Shown here in pieces: positions 1 through 7,540 of a stretch of 55,873 nt of DNA. How positions within the stretch are numbered: position 1 is the stretch's first letter; each line of letters starts with the position of its first letter. Source of the stretch: a virus; IMG/VR virus record IMGVR_UViG_3300028809_000018, positions 1 to 55,873 of that record, one strand, 5' to 3'. A program made the position numbers and the translations under genes. Below the pieces are notes generated by a model. That model was given only the letters and a program-made list of their open reading frames with translations. It made no database searches and was not told where the DNA came from.

Positions 1-50
1 GAATACTCAGAACTAAAAGAAAGAAAAAATGAAAGATAGCAGGTCAGGGG

Positions 51-78
51 CATGATCATTTGCTTTATGTTGATCATG
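51..78. promoter_or_regulatory. Inverted-repeat site in terminal repeat
   Basis: CATGATCA (51-58) and TGATCATG (71-78) form perfect 8-bp arms separated by 12 bases. Each arm contains the palindrome TGATCA, spaced 18 bp apart, which is the geometry of a dimeric DNA-binding site. The mirror copy is at 55796-55823. The 10-mer ATGATCATTT (52-61) recurs over the -10 box of the terminase promoter. Its binding protein is unknown. Confidence 0.5.
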
Positions 79-86
79 AGAGGAGG

Positions 87-115
87 TTGACAGGGGTATA
101 TCCGGGTGTGAAGAT
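87..115 (+). promoter_or_regulatory. Left-end promoter in terminal repeat
   Basis: TTGACA at 87-92, a 17-bp spacer, then GAAGAT at 110-115. The spacer contains the recurring operator core TATATCCGGGT. The GTG at 122 lies 6 nt after the -10 box, so the transcript is probably leaderless or nearly so. It reads into the rightward cluster 122-3575. Confidence 0.75.
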
Positions 116-121
116 GGTGTG

Positions 122-409
122 GTGAGTCGCAAGCAAGCCCTCTGCGTCCACTGCGGGCGCGTCACCAACAACGAGGAGGCGGGCTACGGCTCCGTCGAGG
201 GACAGCCCCTGTGCCACCCCAACGTCACAGGTCGACCGGACTGTTACCACCTCGTGACCGTCTACAAGCACGTCCTAGCCAACTGTCCGATCTGCTCTTG
301 GAGAGAGAAGCCCGGTGTCAAAGTCGAAGCTCATCAGCGTCGTGATCGCACTGTTGACGATGGCCGCGTGCGCACCCGGCGCCCGCCCCGACCCAAATCC
401 GCAGCCTGA
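122..409 (+). CDS. Small zinc-ribbon protein
   Basis: A 95-residue protein whose first part carries CVHCG, then two further Cys/His positions, then CPIC, the layout of a zinc ribbon. Small Cys-rich proteins of this kind are common at the edges of actinophage genomes; their role is unknown. The GTG at 122 was chosen because it sits 6 nt downstream of the -10 box at 110-115, matching other apparently leaderless starts here; the GTG at 119 is equally in frame. The last 30 codons overlap the next gene by 95 bp and are low-complexity and Arg/Pro-rich, so the functional part probably ends near the CPIC motif. It is the first gene transcribed from the left terminal repeat. Confidence 0.6.
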   Translation: MSRKQALCVHCGRVTNNEEAGYGSVEGQPLCHPNVTGRPDCYHLVTVYKHVLANCPICSWREKPGVKVEAHQRRDRTVDDGRVRTRRPPRPKSAA

Positions 410-878
410 CCATGGGCCGCCCGACGGCTTTGAGCTGACCACGCCGACCGGCCCGGTCGACTACCGGGCGCTTCTGTCGGTGGTGAACGATCCCGCGGGT
501 GCGTTCTACTTCGAGGACCGCTGGGTCGACTGTTCGATCATCGGCAAGGGCCGCGACAAGCGCGTGGTGACCGTGAAGGACTCGAAGACGGGCGTCGTGA
601 TGCCCTATCAGAACTTCATCCCCGACATCCGCATCCCCTACAACAAGATCTACGACCTGCCGATCCAGAACATCGAGGGCGCGGCGGCCTTCATCGAGGT
701 GGTGTGCACGGGCCTGCTCTACGCGGGCGACGCACTGATGATGGAGGTCACCCTCGACGACCGCAACCGCCTGGCGCCGGTCATTTCGAGCGTCGAGATG
801 GACGAGATCCCCCGCGATGTGGACCCGAGCCGGCTCTACGCCGCCATCGTGACCGCCACGATCGCTACGGGCGCATGA
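315..878 (+). CDS. Predicted secreted lipoprotein
   Basis: 187 residues beginning with a short basic N-region, a hydrophobic stretch and the lipobox MAAC, so signal peptidase II should process it and lipid should anchor it outside the host membrane. The mature part has no domain I recognise; it contains a conserved-looking YFEDRWVDCS segment and a second Cys, possibly a disulfide. The start is GTG at 315, preceded by GAGAGAG. Phage lipoproteins can act in superinfection exclusion, but that is inference from type only. Its end overlaps the next start as ATGA, so the two are translationally coupled. Confidence 0.7.
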   Translation: MSKSKLISVVIALLTMAACAPGARPDPNPQPDHGPPDGFELTTPTGPVDYRALLSVVNDPAGAFYFEDRWVDCSIIGKGRDKRVVTVKDSKTGVVMPYQNFIPDIRIPYNKIYDLPIQNIEGAAAFIEVVCTGLLYAGDALMMEVTLDDRNRLAPVISSVEMDEIPRDVDPSRLYAAIVTATIATGA

Positions 879-1063
879 TCCGCTTCATCAACATCCTGTT
901 CCTCCTGCTGAACATCGGGAACGCCGTCATGACTTCGGTGGCGTTCCCCGAGCGGGCCGGGCTTCTTCCGGTCCTGGCCTTCGTTCACGCCGTCGGGACC
1001 TGGTTCTACGAGGGCATCTACCTGAAGGGACAGCGGCATGAAGATCATGCTGGCGGGCGATAG
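875..1063 (+). CDS. Small membrane protein
   Basis: 62 residues with two hydrophobic segments: residues 1-18 (FINILFLLLNIGNAVM) and roughly 25-45 (AGLLPVLAFVHAVGTWF). The ATG overlaps the lipoprotein stop codon (ATGA), and the C-terminus overlaps the phosphoesterase start by 26 bp. This compact coupling suggests co-expression with the lipoprotein. It may be a membrane partner of that lipoprotein; no family was recognised. Confidence 0.65.
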   Translation: MIRFINILFLLLNIGNAVMTSVAFPERAGLLPVLAFVHAVGTWFYEGIYLKGQRHEDHAGGR

Positions 1064-1898
1064 CCACGGCGACACCATGTACCTGCGCCAGCTCCTGCAC
1101 CGCTGCGAGGACCAGGGGCTCGACCTGCTGTTCGTCCTGGGAGACTTCGGCTACTGGGAGCACACCGCCGAGGGTGTCCATTTCCTCGACCGGCTCGACT
1201 TCTGGGCCGCCCGCCACGACACTCCCATCTACTTCTTGGACGGCAACCACGACAAGACGTCGCTGCTGCTGGAGAAGTACGGCAACGACGTGGGGCCGGA
1301 CGGGTTCCTGGAGGTGCGCAACTGGATCAGCTACGCGCCCCGCGGGCTGCGCTGGGAGTGGTCGGGGAAGAAGTTCATCGCGCTCGGGGGCGCGTACAGC
1401 GTGGACAAGGGCTGGCGCCTCGACCTAGAGCGCAAGAAGGGCAAGCCCGAGTCGTTGTGGTTCCCGGAGGAGGAGATGTCCGATGTGGACATGGCTGACA
1501 TCCTGGCCGCCGACGACAGCCTGGTCCACATCATGCTCGCCCACGACAAGCCCCGCGCGTCCCAGCCCATGTGGAATCGGAAGGACCTGCCGGGCTGCAT
1601 ACCCAATCAGCAGCGGCTCCAGCGGGCCGCGGTCACCCTTCAGCCCGAACTGTTTGTCCACGGGCACCTTCACTACCGCTACACCGACCACATTCAGGTC
1701 GGGGACATGGACTACTGCCGGGTGGAGGGGCTCGACTGCAACCGGAACGCCGACCATGGCGGGGGCGGGCCGTGGATGGTCGAGGACACGTACCTCATCC
1801 TTGACCTGACGGACGACTTGAACCGCCCCAGGTCCCAGCCCATCGGCAACACCGACAGCGACAAGCGCGGTCGGTACCTATCGGAAGAGGCAGCATGA
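1038..1898 (+). CDS. Calcineurin-like metallophosphoesterase
   Basis: 286 residues with the full metallophosphoesterase signature: GDSHG near residue 7 (D-x-H), GDFG near 35, GNHD near 69, an AHD segment near 170 and VHGHLH near 210. These residues bind two metal ions and hydrolyse phosphomonoester or phosphodiester bonds. The substrate cannot be told; phage members are variously linked to nucleotide, RNA or phosphoprotein turnover. The ATG start agrees with motif I lying at the extreme N-terminus. The last 30 residues are a charged tail. It sits in a left-end cluster with envelope-directed proteins, and its stop overlaps the next start by 4 nt. Confidence 0.85.
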   Translation: MKIMLAGDSHGDTMYLRQLLHRCEDQGLDLLFVLGDFGYWEHTAEGVHFLDRLDFWAARHDTPIYFLDGNHDKTSLLLEKYGNDVGPDGFLEVRNWISYAPRGLRWEWSGKKFIALGGAYSVDKGWRLDLERKKGKPESLWFPEEEMSDVDMADILAADDSLVHIMLAHDKPRASQPMWNRKDLPGCIPNQQRLQRAAVTLQPELFVHGHLHYRYTDHIQVGDMDYCRVEGLDCNRNADHGGGGPWMVEDTYLILDLTDDLNRPRSQPIGNTDSDKRGRYLSEEAA

Positions 1899-2284
1899 CG
1901 CAACGCATCAAGGCGCTTCTGGGCGCCACCCTCATCGCGCTCGGGCTGGTGGTCGCCGTGCCGGCGCCCGCGAGCGCGAGCTTCAGCCAGTGCAACGCCT
2001 TGGCCGTGGAGATCTGCGGTTGGGAGAACGTCAACTGGGGTGGCGTGCACCGGAAGTTCACGGGCACCCGGTACGTCTGCTACACGCTTCAGGGCCAGTA
2101 CTTCGACCAGAAGCTCAGTTCGGTCTGGAATCACCGCCCCCTGGAGGAGCTGCGCCTCTACTCCGGCAACGCCTGCGGGGGCAACATGCTGATCATCAAC
2201 CCCAACTCGGGCAGCTCAAATCTGGGCACGGTGGGCGGCGGCTGGAATGATGTCGCCCGCTCCTGGTCGATCGCTTGGGACTAG
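1895..2284 (+). CDS. Secreted I36-inhibitor/crystallin-like protein
   Basis: 129 residues: basic start, hydrophobic core and an AxA cleavage site (PASASF near residue 28) form a classical Sec signal peptide. The mature ~100 residues carry CGWENVNWGGVHRKF and a downstream WNDVARSWSI, resembling the peptidase inhibitor family I36 (Streptomyces metalloproteinase inhibitor) and beta-gamma-crystallin-like small secreted proteins. Four Cys residues could form two disulfides. If correct, the infected cell exports a protease inhibitor or wall-binding protein, an unusual phage cargo. The start overlaps the preceding stop by 4 nt. The family call is by eye and needs a profile search. Confidence 0.6.
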   Translation: MTQRIKALLGATLIALGLVVAVPAPASASFSQCNALAVEICGWENVNWGGVHRKFTGTRYVCYTLQGQYFDQKLSSVWNHRPLEELRLYSGNACGGNMLIINPNSGSSNLGTVGGGWNDVARSWSIAWD

Positions 2285-2286
2285 TC

Positions 2287-2397
2287 GTGGACACCGCGAC
2301 CGTCCTCGGCATCTGGCTGTGCGCTGGCCTGATCGCCATGCTGATCGTCGGAATTACTGATGCTCTCCTGGCCGACGTCGAGGCTCAATCGGACTAA
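2287..2397 (+). CDS. 36-residue single-pass membrane protein
   Basis: A GTG two bases after the preceding stop opens 36 residues with one hydrophobic helix (VLGIWLCAGLIAMLIVGI) and an acidic C-terminus. The close spacing suggests translational coupling to the secreted I36-like gene. The stop codon TAA is part of the proposed -10 box (TAATCT) of the next gene. No family was recognised; the small size limits confidence. Confidence 0.5.
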   Translation: MDTATVLGIWLCAGLIAMLIVGITDALLADVEAQSD

Positions 2398-2400
2398 TCT
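2395..2400 (+). promoter_or_regulatory. -10 box for leaderless gene at 2407
   Basis: TAATCT lies exactly 6 nt before the GTG at 2407. The same hexamer recurs 6 nt before the ATG at 2710. There is no clear -35 element. The repeat of both sequence and spacing makes a short-leader promoter likely. Confidence 0.5.
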
Positions 2401-2406
2401 GGCCTT

Positions 2407-2700
2407 GTGGCCGGAACCATCTCAATGCGACTAGCCCGCAGGCAGGGTGCCCACCTTGACTGCGGGCAGTTTGCTGACCTGAACCTTGGCGACGGCAACG
2501 CCGAGCACCTGATGGAGTACTGGACGCGAGGTAAGGGCGCCGCGAAGATCCGCTGGGGCACAGACGGGTCTTTTGCCCGATGCGTCCGACAGCTCCGCAA
2601 ATACGTCAAGTTCTCCCCCGAGGGCCTGTGCGCCAAGCTGCACAAACGCGCCACGGGGCAATGGCCCACAGAGGGCGGTAAAGCCGGCATTCCCAGCTAA
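2407..2700 (+). CDS. Conserved actinophage hypothetical protein
   Basis: 97 residues, basic, with two Cys and the segments DGNAEHLMEYW and KLHKRATGQWP. I recognise this as a compact protein recurrent in actinophages, without an assigned function. The GTG start has no Shine-Dalgarno sequence but a TAATCT -10 box 6 nt upstream. It stands alone between a membrane microprotein and a tail-fibre-like gene. The Arg/Lys-rich centre (RCVRQLRKYVKF) could contact nucleic acid, which is only an inference. Confidence 0.65.
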   Translation: MAGTISMRLARRQGAHLDCGQFADLNLGDGNAEHLMEYWTRGKGAAKIRWGTDGSFARCVRQLRKYVKFSPEGLCAKLHKRATGQWPTEGGKAGIPS

Positions 2701-2703
2701 TCT
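2698..2703 (+). promoter_or_regulatory. -10 box for leaderless gene at 2710
   Basis: TAATCT overlaps the preceding stop codon and lies 6 nt before the ATG at 2710, repeating the arrangement at 2395. Confidence 0.5.
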
Positions 2704-2709
2704 GAGCAC

Positions 2710-3225
2710 ATGCCGGGCACTACCACCAACTTCTCCTGGCCGACACCGAGCAACGGTGACCCGGCGCAGGTCGCCATCGACACCACCGCCTCGCTCGCGG
2801 CCATCGACTCGACGCTCGGTGATGACTGGACGACGTTCACCACGACGTGGGCGTCGACCGGCACCGCGGTCGCGATCGGGGACGCCACCACCAGCTCGCG
2901 CTACAAGCTGTTCGGCAAGTGGGCGATCATTGAGTCGCGGATTATCTTCGGCGCCACCACCACGTACGGCACGGGCACGTATTCGTTCACCATCCCCGCC
3001 GGCCTGACGATGGCTAACCTGACCGGCAACCTGCTCCCGCGGGGCTGGGCGCTCGTGGTGGACTCTTCGACCAGCACCCAGTACGTCGGGGTGGCCACGT
3101 ACGTTTCGGGCACTACGGTGGGCATCAGGACCCACGGCGCGACCGCCCTGGTTGGGCAACTCGTTCCCGTGACGTTCGCCTCGGGGGACTCGATTGGTTG
3201 GCACATCGAGGTTGAGCTGCTCTGA
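2710..3225 (+). CDS. Tail-fibre/C1q-like beta-rich protein
   Basis: 171 residues, Thr/Ser/Gly-rich, predicted all-beta, with the opening pattern NFSWPTPSNGDPAQVAIDT. That opening resembles the N-termini of the three tail-tip proteins encoded at 37060-38836 (for example LPYPTENDPAN), so this is probably a fourth member of that group encoded far from the tail operon. It may be a virion surface or receptor-binding accessory protein. The start codon is preceded by a TAATCT -10 box and no ribosome binding site. Confidence 0.55.
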   Translation: MPGTTTNFSWPTPSNGDPAQVAIDTTASLAAIDSTLGDDWTTFTTTWASTGTAVAIGDATTSSRYKLFGKWAIIESRIIFGATTTYGTGTYSFTIPAGLTMANLTGNLLPRGWALVVDSSTSTQYVGVATYVSGTTVGIRTHGATALVGQLVPVTFASGDSIGWHIEVELL

Positions 3226-3245
3226 GTCTGGGGAAGAATGGGAGC

Positions 3246-3575
3246 ATGACGTCCCCGATGCCCGAAGTACACGTACATGTGCACGTAGAGGGCTCCATCG
3301 CGGGCCTGAACGAGATCAAGGAGTCCATTGTGGCCACCAAGGAAGAGGTTCTTGCCCAGGTCGCCGACCTGAAGGCGCTCGCGGTCGAGAACCTCGAAGA
3401 CACCCAGCGCGTGATCGCCAAGCTCGAAGAGGCGATCGCCAACCAGGACCTGACCGCCGTAGCCGAGGCCCTCACGGACCTCAAGGCAACCACCCAGGCG
3501 ACCAACGACGCCATCGAGGCCGCGGACCCGGAGGTTGTCGAGCCCCCGGTCGAGCCGGAGCCCGAGCCGGCGTAA
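3246..3575 (+). CDS. Coiled-coil protein with His-rich start
   Basis: 109 residues. The N-terminus has alternating His (VHVHVHV), followed by about 75 residues of heptad-like Ala/Leu/Glu helix and a Pro/Glu repeat tail (EPPVEPEPEPA). It is acidic, soluble and probably oligomeric. No family was recognised. TTGAGC (3212-3217) and AAGAAT (3234-3239) with a 16-bp spacer form a candidate promoter, with the ATG 6 nt after the -10 box. It is the last gene before the left-cluster terminator. Confidence 0.6.
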   Translation: MTSPMPEVHVHVHVEGSIAGLNEIKESIVATKEEVLAQVADLKALAVENLEDTQRVIAKLEEAIANQDLTAVAEALTDLKATTQATNDAIEAADPEVVEPPVEPEPEPA

Positions 3576-3607
3576 GCTCATCCCCGGTTCACGGGATGGA
3601 CTGGGGT

Positions 3608-3640
3608 AAGGCCCTCACGACTTGTCGTGGGGGCCTTTTT
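3608..3640 (+). terminator. Intrinsic terminator between convergent clusters
   Basis: A GC-rich hairpin (GGCCCTCACGA paired with TCGTGGGGGCC) is followed by TTTTT. It ends the left rightward cluster. The stop codon of the leftward gene 3639-3896 lies at its foot, so it separates convergent transcription. Confidence 0.85.
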
Positions 3641-3896
3641 AGTACCCGCGGCGGGTCAGGAGCCGCTCGCTGGGCGCGGACGAGAGATGCGCCCACTCCA
3701 GGTTGAAGTCGAGCGGCACGAGCCGCCGGCAGATGCGCTTTTCGACGCATCCGATGCACAGCATGCCGGCGCGCTCCTCGGGGTGGGTGATGCAGCGCCA
3801 GATCGCGTCGTCGAGCATGTAGTGCTCTTTGATGACTGACGTGTTGACGTCGCAGTCCATGCAGTGCGAGCCGTGCGGAGTCCCCACTGCCTTCAT
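3639..3896 (-). CDS. Small zinc-binding protein
   Basis: 85 residues with CMDC near residue 12, a Cys near 35 and CIGC near 48, followed by a basic helix CVEKRICRRL, a probable zinc knuckle. The start is ATG at 3896, without a clear ribosome binding site. It is the last gene of the leftward replication block, just after the primase-helicase. Function unknown; a nucleic-acid-binding accessory role is plausible. Confidence 0.6.
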   Translation of the reverse strand: MKAVGTPHGSHCMDCDVNTSVIKEHYMLDDAIWRCITHPEERAGMLCIGCVEKRICRRLVPLDFNLEWAHLSSAPSERLLTRRGY

Positions 3897-3934
3897 CGGC
3901 CGCCCATCAGTCGCCGTCCTTCATCCCGCTCCCA

Positions 3935-6520
3935 TCAGATGCCCCCCATGAATCCATTGTGGCCAATCGCGAGGCCAACGAAGTGGTCCGCGGTCTTGCC
4001 GCGTGGCCGCATTCGCTTATATCCCAACGCTTCCAGGCGCTGGTAGAGCCGCTGTGCCCCAAGTGGACGGTAGGACTGCTCTCGACACCACTTGTGGTAG
4101 AGGTTCTTCACCATGATGGGCTTGATGAGGTAGTCGCCGTTGTTCAAATCGGACAGAAGCGTCTCATCGGTGATCATCTCGTTGAGGAATTCGAGCGCGT
4201 TGTTCTGCTCGACCTTCGCCGCCTCGACCGCCTCCATCACGATCGGCGGGGCGTCGGCGAGGCCGCGCTCCTTGTACTTCAGGAGGCCCTCCAGCATCCA
4301 CATCAGGATGCCGTCGCTCTCCTTCAACAGCTCATCGAGGATGTACGGGTCCTTGTTTTCGATCTTCTGGGTGAACGGGATGACCTTGATCCGGTCCCAG
4401 ATCGCGCCGTCGTCGCCCTGGATGCGGAAGTGGTGGTTGGTGGCCAGCCAGATCACGCACTGCGGAGTCCAGGTCTGATTCTCCTCGTACAGACCGCGCG
4501 AGGTGATCCGGTCCAAGCCGGTCAGGCGCTTCACCAGCGACTCATCCATCCGCACGCCGTAGTCCAGCTCGGACGCCGCGGCCACCCGCGCGCCGCGCAG
4601 GTCGTTGAGGTCGTTGGTGGGGCCGCCCCGCCCGTCGCCCTTGGTCCGGAACAGGCTGTCACCCGCGGTCGCCGCGTACGAGCCCATCACGGTCGACAGC
4701 ATCTCGATGAACCGGGACTTGCCCGTGCCCCCCGGTCCGTGCAGCACGGCGAGGGCGCGCTCGGCGGGGTAGCCGAGCAGGCTGTAGCCCACCATGCGCT
4801 GCAAGAAGTCCTGGGTGGCCGGGTCGGGCAGCACCTCATCGAGGTACTTGTGCCAGCGGTCCGCCTTCGCCTCCGGGTTGAACGAGGCGCCCATCTTCTT
4901 GGTGAGGTGCTGGTCGGGCTCGTGGGGCAGCAGCTCCATCGAGGTGAGGTCGATGGTGCCGTTTTCGACGTTGAGCAGGTTGCGGTCCTGGTCGAATTCA
5001 CGCAGCGGCACGTGCGCGTAGGTCTTGAGCATGCTGACCGCGGCGTTGATCCGGCCGTCGTTGGGGGCGTTGCGCGCCCACGTGCGGTACTTGGGGTCGG
5101 CGCTGACCTGCATGGCGTCGTCGGCGATCTTGTGGGCGACTTCGCGGCAGGCTGTCTTGATCTTCACGCCGTCGGAGTCGAGCTGCCAAGCGCCGTCTTC
5201 GTAGAAGAACCACTTTTTGCGCTCGGGCACGTACGCGATCGGGTACGGCACGTGCTGAAAGAAGAATTCCGCCAGCCTGGAGTCGTCCATGTGGCTCACC
5301 TTGTAGGGCTCGGGTTCGGTCGGAACCGAGTCTACGCCCTTATCCCCCTGCAATGCGATCTCAGTCGATGGAGCCGGCGTGCCCATGAACGTATCGGCGC
5401 TGGTCCGAGGCTCAAGCGGCGTGCCGTAGCCCCGCTTCGCCAGCTCCTTGACAGCGCTGCGCAGGTCCCCGCCGTGGTGATAGTGGGCGTGGACGAAGAG
5501 CTTGGTCAGCGGTTCCTCGCTGGGCAGGCCAGCCGAGGTGGACCACACGTACAGGCCCGGCTTGCCCTGGTAGTCGGTTGAGGCGCTCGCGCCCTCCCTC
5601 ACCGACTTACCGGGTCGCGTCCAGAGCCGCTCGCCGGTCGCGCCGTGCGACTCCAACTGCCAGCCGACAGGCTCCAGGATGTCCGCCCAGTCGGTCCTGA
5701 TACCGAAGTCGTCGCCGACCGATATGGCGCCCTCAGGGCGAAGCTGGAGCACCCGCGGAGCCGGCGGCGGGGGCGGTGGGGGCGTTTCGTCGATCGCGGC
5801 CTTGATGGCGGCGTGGATGGCGTCGCGCACGTCCGGCGGGATCGCGAGGATGGCCTCCGGGCCGCCGTTGATCGCGACCCAGGGCTCGCCCGACGGGTGG
5901 CAGGCGCCGGGCGACGGCGCCACGATCACGTAGCCGCCCTCGCCGCGCGTCTCCGCGCGGGTCTTCAGGTCCGGCCCCTGCGCGATCTTCGTGTTGCCCG
6001 GCACGTCCCCGCCGAGCACGTGATAGAGCAGGTGCAGGCCGCCCGAAGGCGTCCACTCGATGTAGCCCTCCTCCATGAGGGCTCGCCACTCGGGCACGAT
6101 GTGCGCGTCCATGTGCTGTTCGATCAGGAACAGCGTCTCGGACGACGTCCAGCCCGCCTCCAGCTCCAGCATCTCCAGGCCGCCGGACGCCTTCCCGCAG
6201 ATCACGGCGACACCGAGGGGGCTGTCGTCACCCCAGAGTGCGATCACGTCCTGCTCGGACAGGCGGGTCTGCTGGAGGGGCGCCCACGGCATGGTGGGGC
6301 GCTTCGACCCATCCACACGAATCGGGACAACTGAGCACCCGGCGTCCCACCACGGGAACGCGATGTTGCCTTGGGGTTGACGAGAGACTGCCGGCTGTGT
6401 CAATGTCGCTCCTGACAGCGTGTCCTGCGTTACCGAGCCCCCGCCAAGCAACTGGTGGGGGCTCAATGCTTTTGTCTGGGTTACCGTACGCCCGCCGACC
6501 TGGGTCTTGGCAAGCCCCAC
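3935..6520 (-). CDS. Prim-pol primase fused to SF3/D5 helicase
   Basis: 861 residues. Residues ~50-210 form a prim-pol-type primase/polymerase domain with a metal motif LEMLELE near 115 (acidic ExE where many relatives have DxD) and SGGLH near 157. A D5_N-type middle region (about 420-560) precedes a P4/D5 superfamily-3 helicase with Walker A GPGGTGKS near 594, a Walker B-like ASELDY segment near 645 and sensor WLATNH near 690. It would melt the origin, prime and unwind DNA as the phage replisome core, with the host supplying the polymerase. The GTG at 6520 is used; the N-terminal ~45 residues are low-complexity, so a later start is possible. It lies downstream of the SSB-like gene, separated by a hairpin. 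Confidence 0.9.
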   Translation of the reverse strand: MGLAKTQVGGRTVTQTKALSPHQLLGGGSVTQDTLSGATLTQPAVSRQPQGNIAFPWWDAGCSVVPIRVDGSKRPTMPWAPLQQTRLSEQDVIALWGDDSPLGVAVICGKASGGLEMLELEAGWTSSETLFLIEQHMDAHIVPEWRALMEEGYIEWTPSGGLHLLYHVLGGDVPGNTKIAQGPDLKTRAETRGEGGYVIVAPSPGACHPSGEPWVAINGGPEAILAIPPDVRDAIHAAIKAAIDETPPPPPPPAPRVLQLRPEGAISVGDDFGIRTDWADILEPVGWQLESHGATGERLWTRPGKSVREGASASTDYQGKPGLYVWSTSAGLPSEEPLTKLFVHAHYHHGGDLRSAVKELAKRGYGTPLEPRTSADTFMGTPAPSTEIALQGDKGVDSVPTEPEPYKVSHMDDSRLAEFFFQHVPYPIAYVPERKKWFFYEDGAWQLDSDGVKIKTACREVAHKIADDAMQVSADPKYRTWARNAPNDGRINAAVSMLKTYAHVPLREFDQDRNLLNVENGTIDLTSMELLPHEPDQHLTKKMGASFNPEAKADRWHKYLDEVLPDPATQDFLQRMVGYSLLGYPAERALAVLHGPGGTGKSRFIEMLSTVMGSYAATAGDSLFRTKGDGRGGPTNDLNDLRGARVAAASELDYGVRMDESLVKRLTGLDRITSRGLYEENQTWTPQCVIWLATNHHFRIQGDDGAIWDRIKVIPFTQKIENKDPYILDELLKESDGILMWMLEGLLKYKERGLADAPPIVMEAVEAAKVEQNNALEFLNEMITDETLLSDLNNGDYLIKPIMVKNLYHKWCREQSYRPLGAQRLYQRLEALGYKRMRPRGKTADHFVGLAIGHNGFMGGI

Positions 6521-6591
6521 GCGCAGACATACGATGATCGTCGAGATCGGGTTTTGGTCGACACGTTCTCGTCCTTCTCTCCAAGAAGGTC

Positions 6592-6625
6592 AGGAGCCCC
6601 GAAGAGTCACTCCTTCGGGGCTCCT
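6592..6625 (-). terminator. Strong hairpin after SSB-like gene
   Basis: A perfect 13-bp stem (AGGAGCCCCGAAG) with an 8-base loop lies between the SSB-like gene and the primase-helicase. It has no U-tract on the minus strand, so it may be a processing or attenuating hairpin that lowers primase expression relative to SSB rather than a full terminator. Confidence 0.65.
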
Positions 6626-6636
6626 GTCTGTGCGGG

Positions 6637-7206
6637 TTAGAACGGGATGTCCTCATCTGCCCCATGATGGGCGGGCTTGAGCTTTTCCTCGACCTGGCGC
6701 TTGGCCGCCATCTGGGCCAGCAGGCCGCCATCCTCCTGCTCGGACGGGGGCGCCTTGTCGCCAGCCGGGCTGGCGTCCATGAACGCCGCCTCCGCGGTCG
6801 GGGGCTTGTACTTCGCCGTCCAACCGATCTTCGCCGGGTTGGAGCGGAACTTCGCGTTCGCCTTCTCCTCGAATTTGTCGAAGCGCAAGAAGAGCTTGCC
6901 GCCGACCTCGATGTTCTCGGCACCCGCGGCGCGCACCGCGGCGCGGACCGCCTCCAGGCGCTTCCACGACAGCGAGATGGCGCGGACTCCGTCATCCCAC
7001 GCGTCCTCAGGGTCACGCAGATCGGTCTGGAGCTTCAAGCTGAAGTACCACTTTGGCTTGCCGTCGTCCCACGTCTTCGGCTCGCCTGTGTTGATGTCGG
7101 TCTGCTGGAGCTTCTCGGGCGGGGCTATGACGGTCCCCACGACGGCGTCACCCTCCTGATCGAACTGGAAGGACTTGACGCCTCCGCCCATGAAGTCATC
7201 GGACAC
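6637..7206 (-). CDS. SSB-like single-stranded DNA-binding protein
   Basis: 189 residues. The N-terminal ~120 residues look like a beta-barrel with aromatic residues (PKWYFSLKLQTDL, GKLFLRFDKF). A flexible Ala/Pro/Glu linker leads to an acidic tail ending DEDIPF, nearly identical to the C-terminal tip through which bacterial SSB recruits partners. It should coat ssDNA during replication and recombination. Its place directly upstream of the primase-helicase fits. The ATG start is preceded by AAGGAGT. The assignment rests mainly on the tail and neighbourhood. Confidence 0.75.
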   Translation of the reverse strand: MSDDFMGGGVKSFQFDQEGDAVVGTVIAPPEKLQQTDINTGEPKTWDDGKPKWYFSLKLQTDLRDPEDAWDDGVRAISLSWKRLEAVRAAVRAAGAENIEVGGKLFLRFDKFEEKANAKFRSNPAKIGWTAKYKPPTAEAAFMDASPAGDKAPPSEQEDGGLLAQMAAKRQVEEKLKPAHHGADEDIPF

Positions 7207-7240
7207 TTTGGACTCCTTAACTGTCTAAACTGGACTGTTA

Positions 7241-7540
7241 TTACACTCGGTTGAGATCGATCATCTCGGCACGCTCGGGCCAGTGCCACGTGCCGCCGCG
7301 GTGCTTGGTTACGTGCTGGATCAGGTCTGTGTCAGGGATCGGCCGCTCCTCGACCTCCCCCTGATCCTCCTCAACGCCGTGGTTGAAGAAGAGGCCCGTG
7401 GGGTTAAGCACACACAAGCTGATCTCGTAGTCGCTTGAGCCGACCGCGGTCACGATTGCGGCCCGGCACTCGGAGGCGTATTCGCCGCCCGGCGTGCCGT
7501 ACGACACGTAGTGGACGGTGCGCCCGACTGTTGGCCTCAT
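7241..7540 (-). CDS. Conserved actinophage hypothetical protein
   Basis: 99 residues containing VHYVSYGTPGGEY, LNPTGLFFNHG and RGGTWHWPE, a pattern I recognise from small proteins in actinophage replication regions. It is predicted to be beta-rich and is not membrane-associated. The ATG overlaps the upstream stop by 4 nt (ATGA), so it is coupled to 7537-7818. Function not assigned. Confidence 0.7.
   Translation of the reverse strand: MRPTVGRTVHYVSYGTPGGEYASECRAAIVTAVGSSDYEISLCVLNPTGLFFNHGVEEDQGEVEERPIPDTDLIQHVTKHRGGTWHWPERAEMIDLNRV

Larger units (their letters stand above)
1..127. repeat. Left terminal inverted repeat, 127 bp
   Basis: Bases 1-127 are the exact reverse complement of 55747-55873; base 128 breaks the match. 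The outer 40 bases are A-rich on this strand, unlike the GC-rich genome. Inward lie two TGATCA palindromes and a promoter reading into the window. Exactly 127 bp is also the largest k commonly used by SPAdes-type assemblers, so this may be the inner part of a longer repeat or an inverted-repeat graph junction. Confidence 0.95.

Noticed and set aside
1-127. Protelomerase or protein-primed telomere
   Set aside because: No tyrosine-recombinase-like protelomerase, terminal protein or family B polymerase is encoded; the inverted ends are reported without assigning a mechanism.
3959-5581. 540-residue plus-strand frame opposite the primase-helicase
   Set aside because: Antisense shadow with biased Arg/Val/Leu/His composition; the minus frame has complete primase and helicase motifs.
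7207-7240. AT-rich ACAGT repeats before the SSB-like gene as an operator or promoter
   Set aside because: Short direct words only, no -35/-10 pair at sensible spacing and no second copy in the genome.
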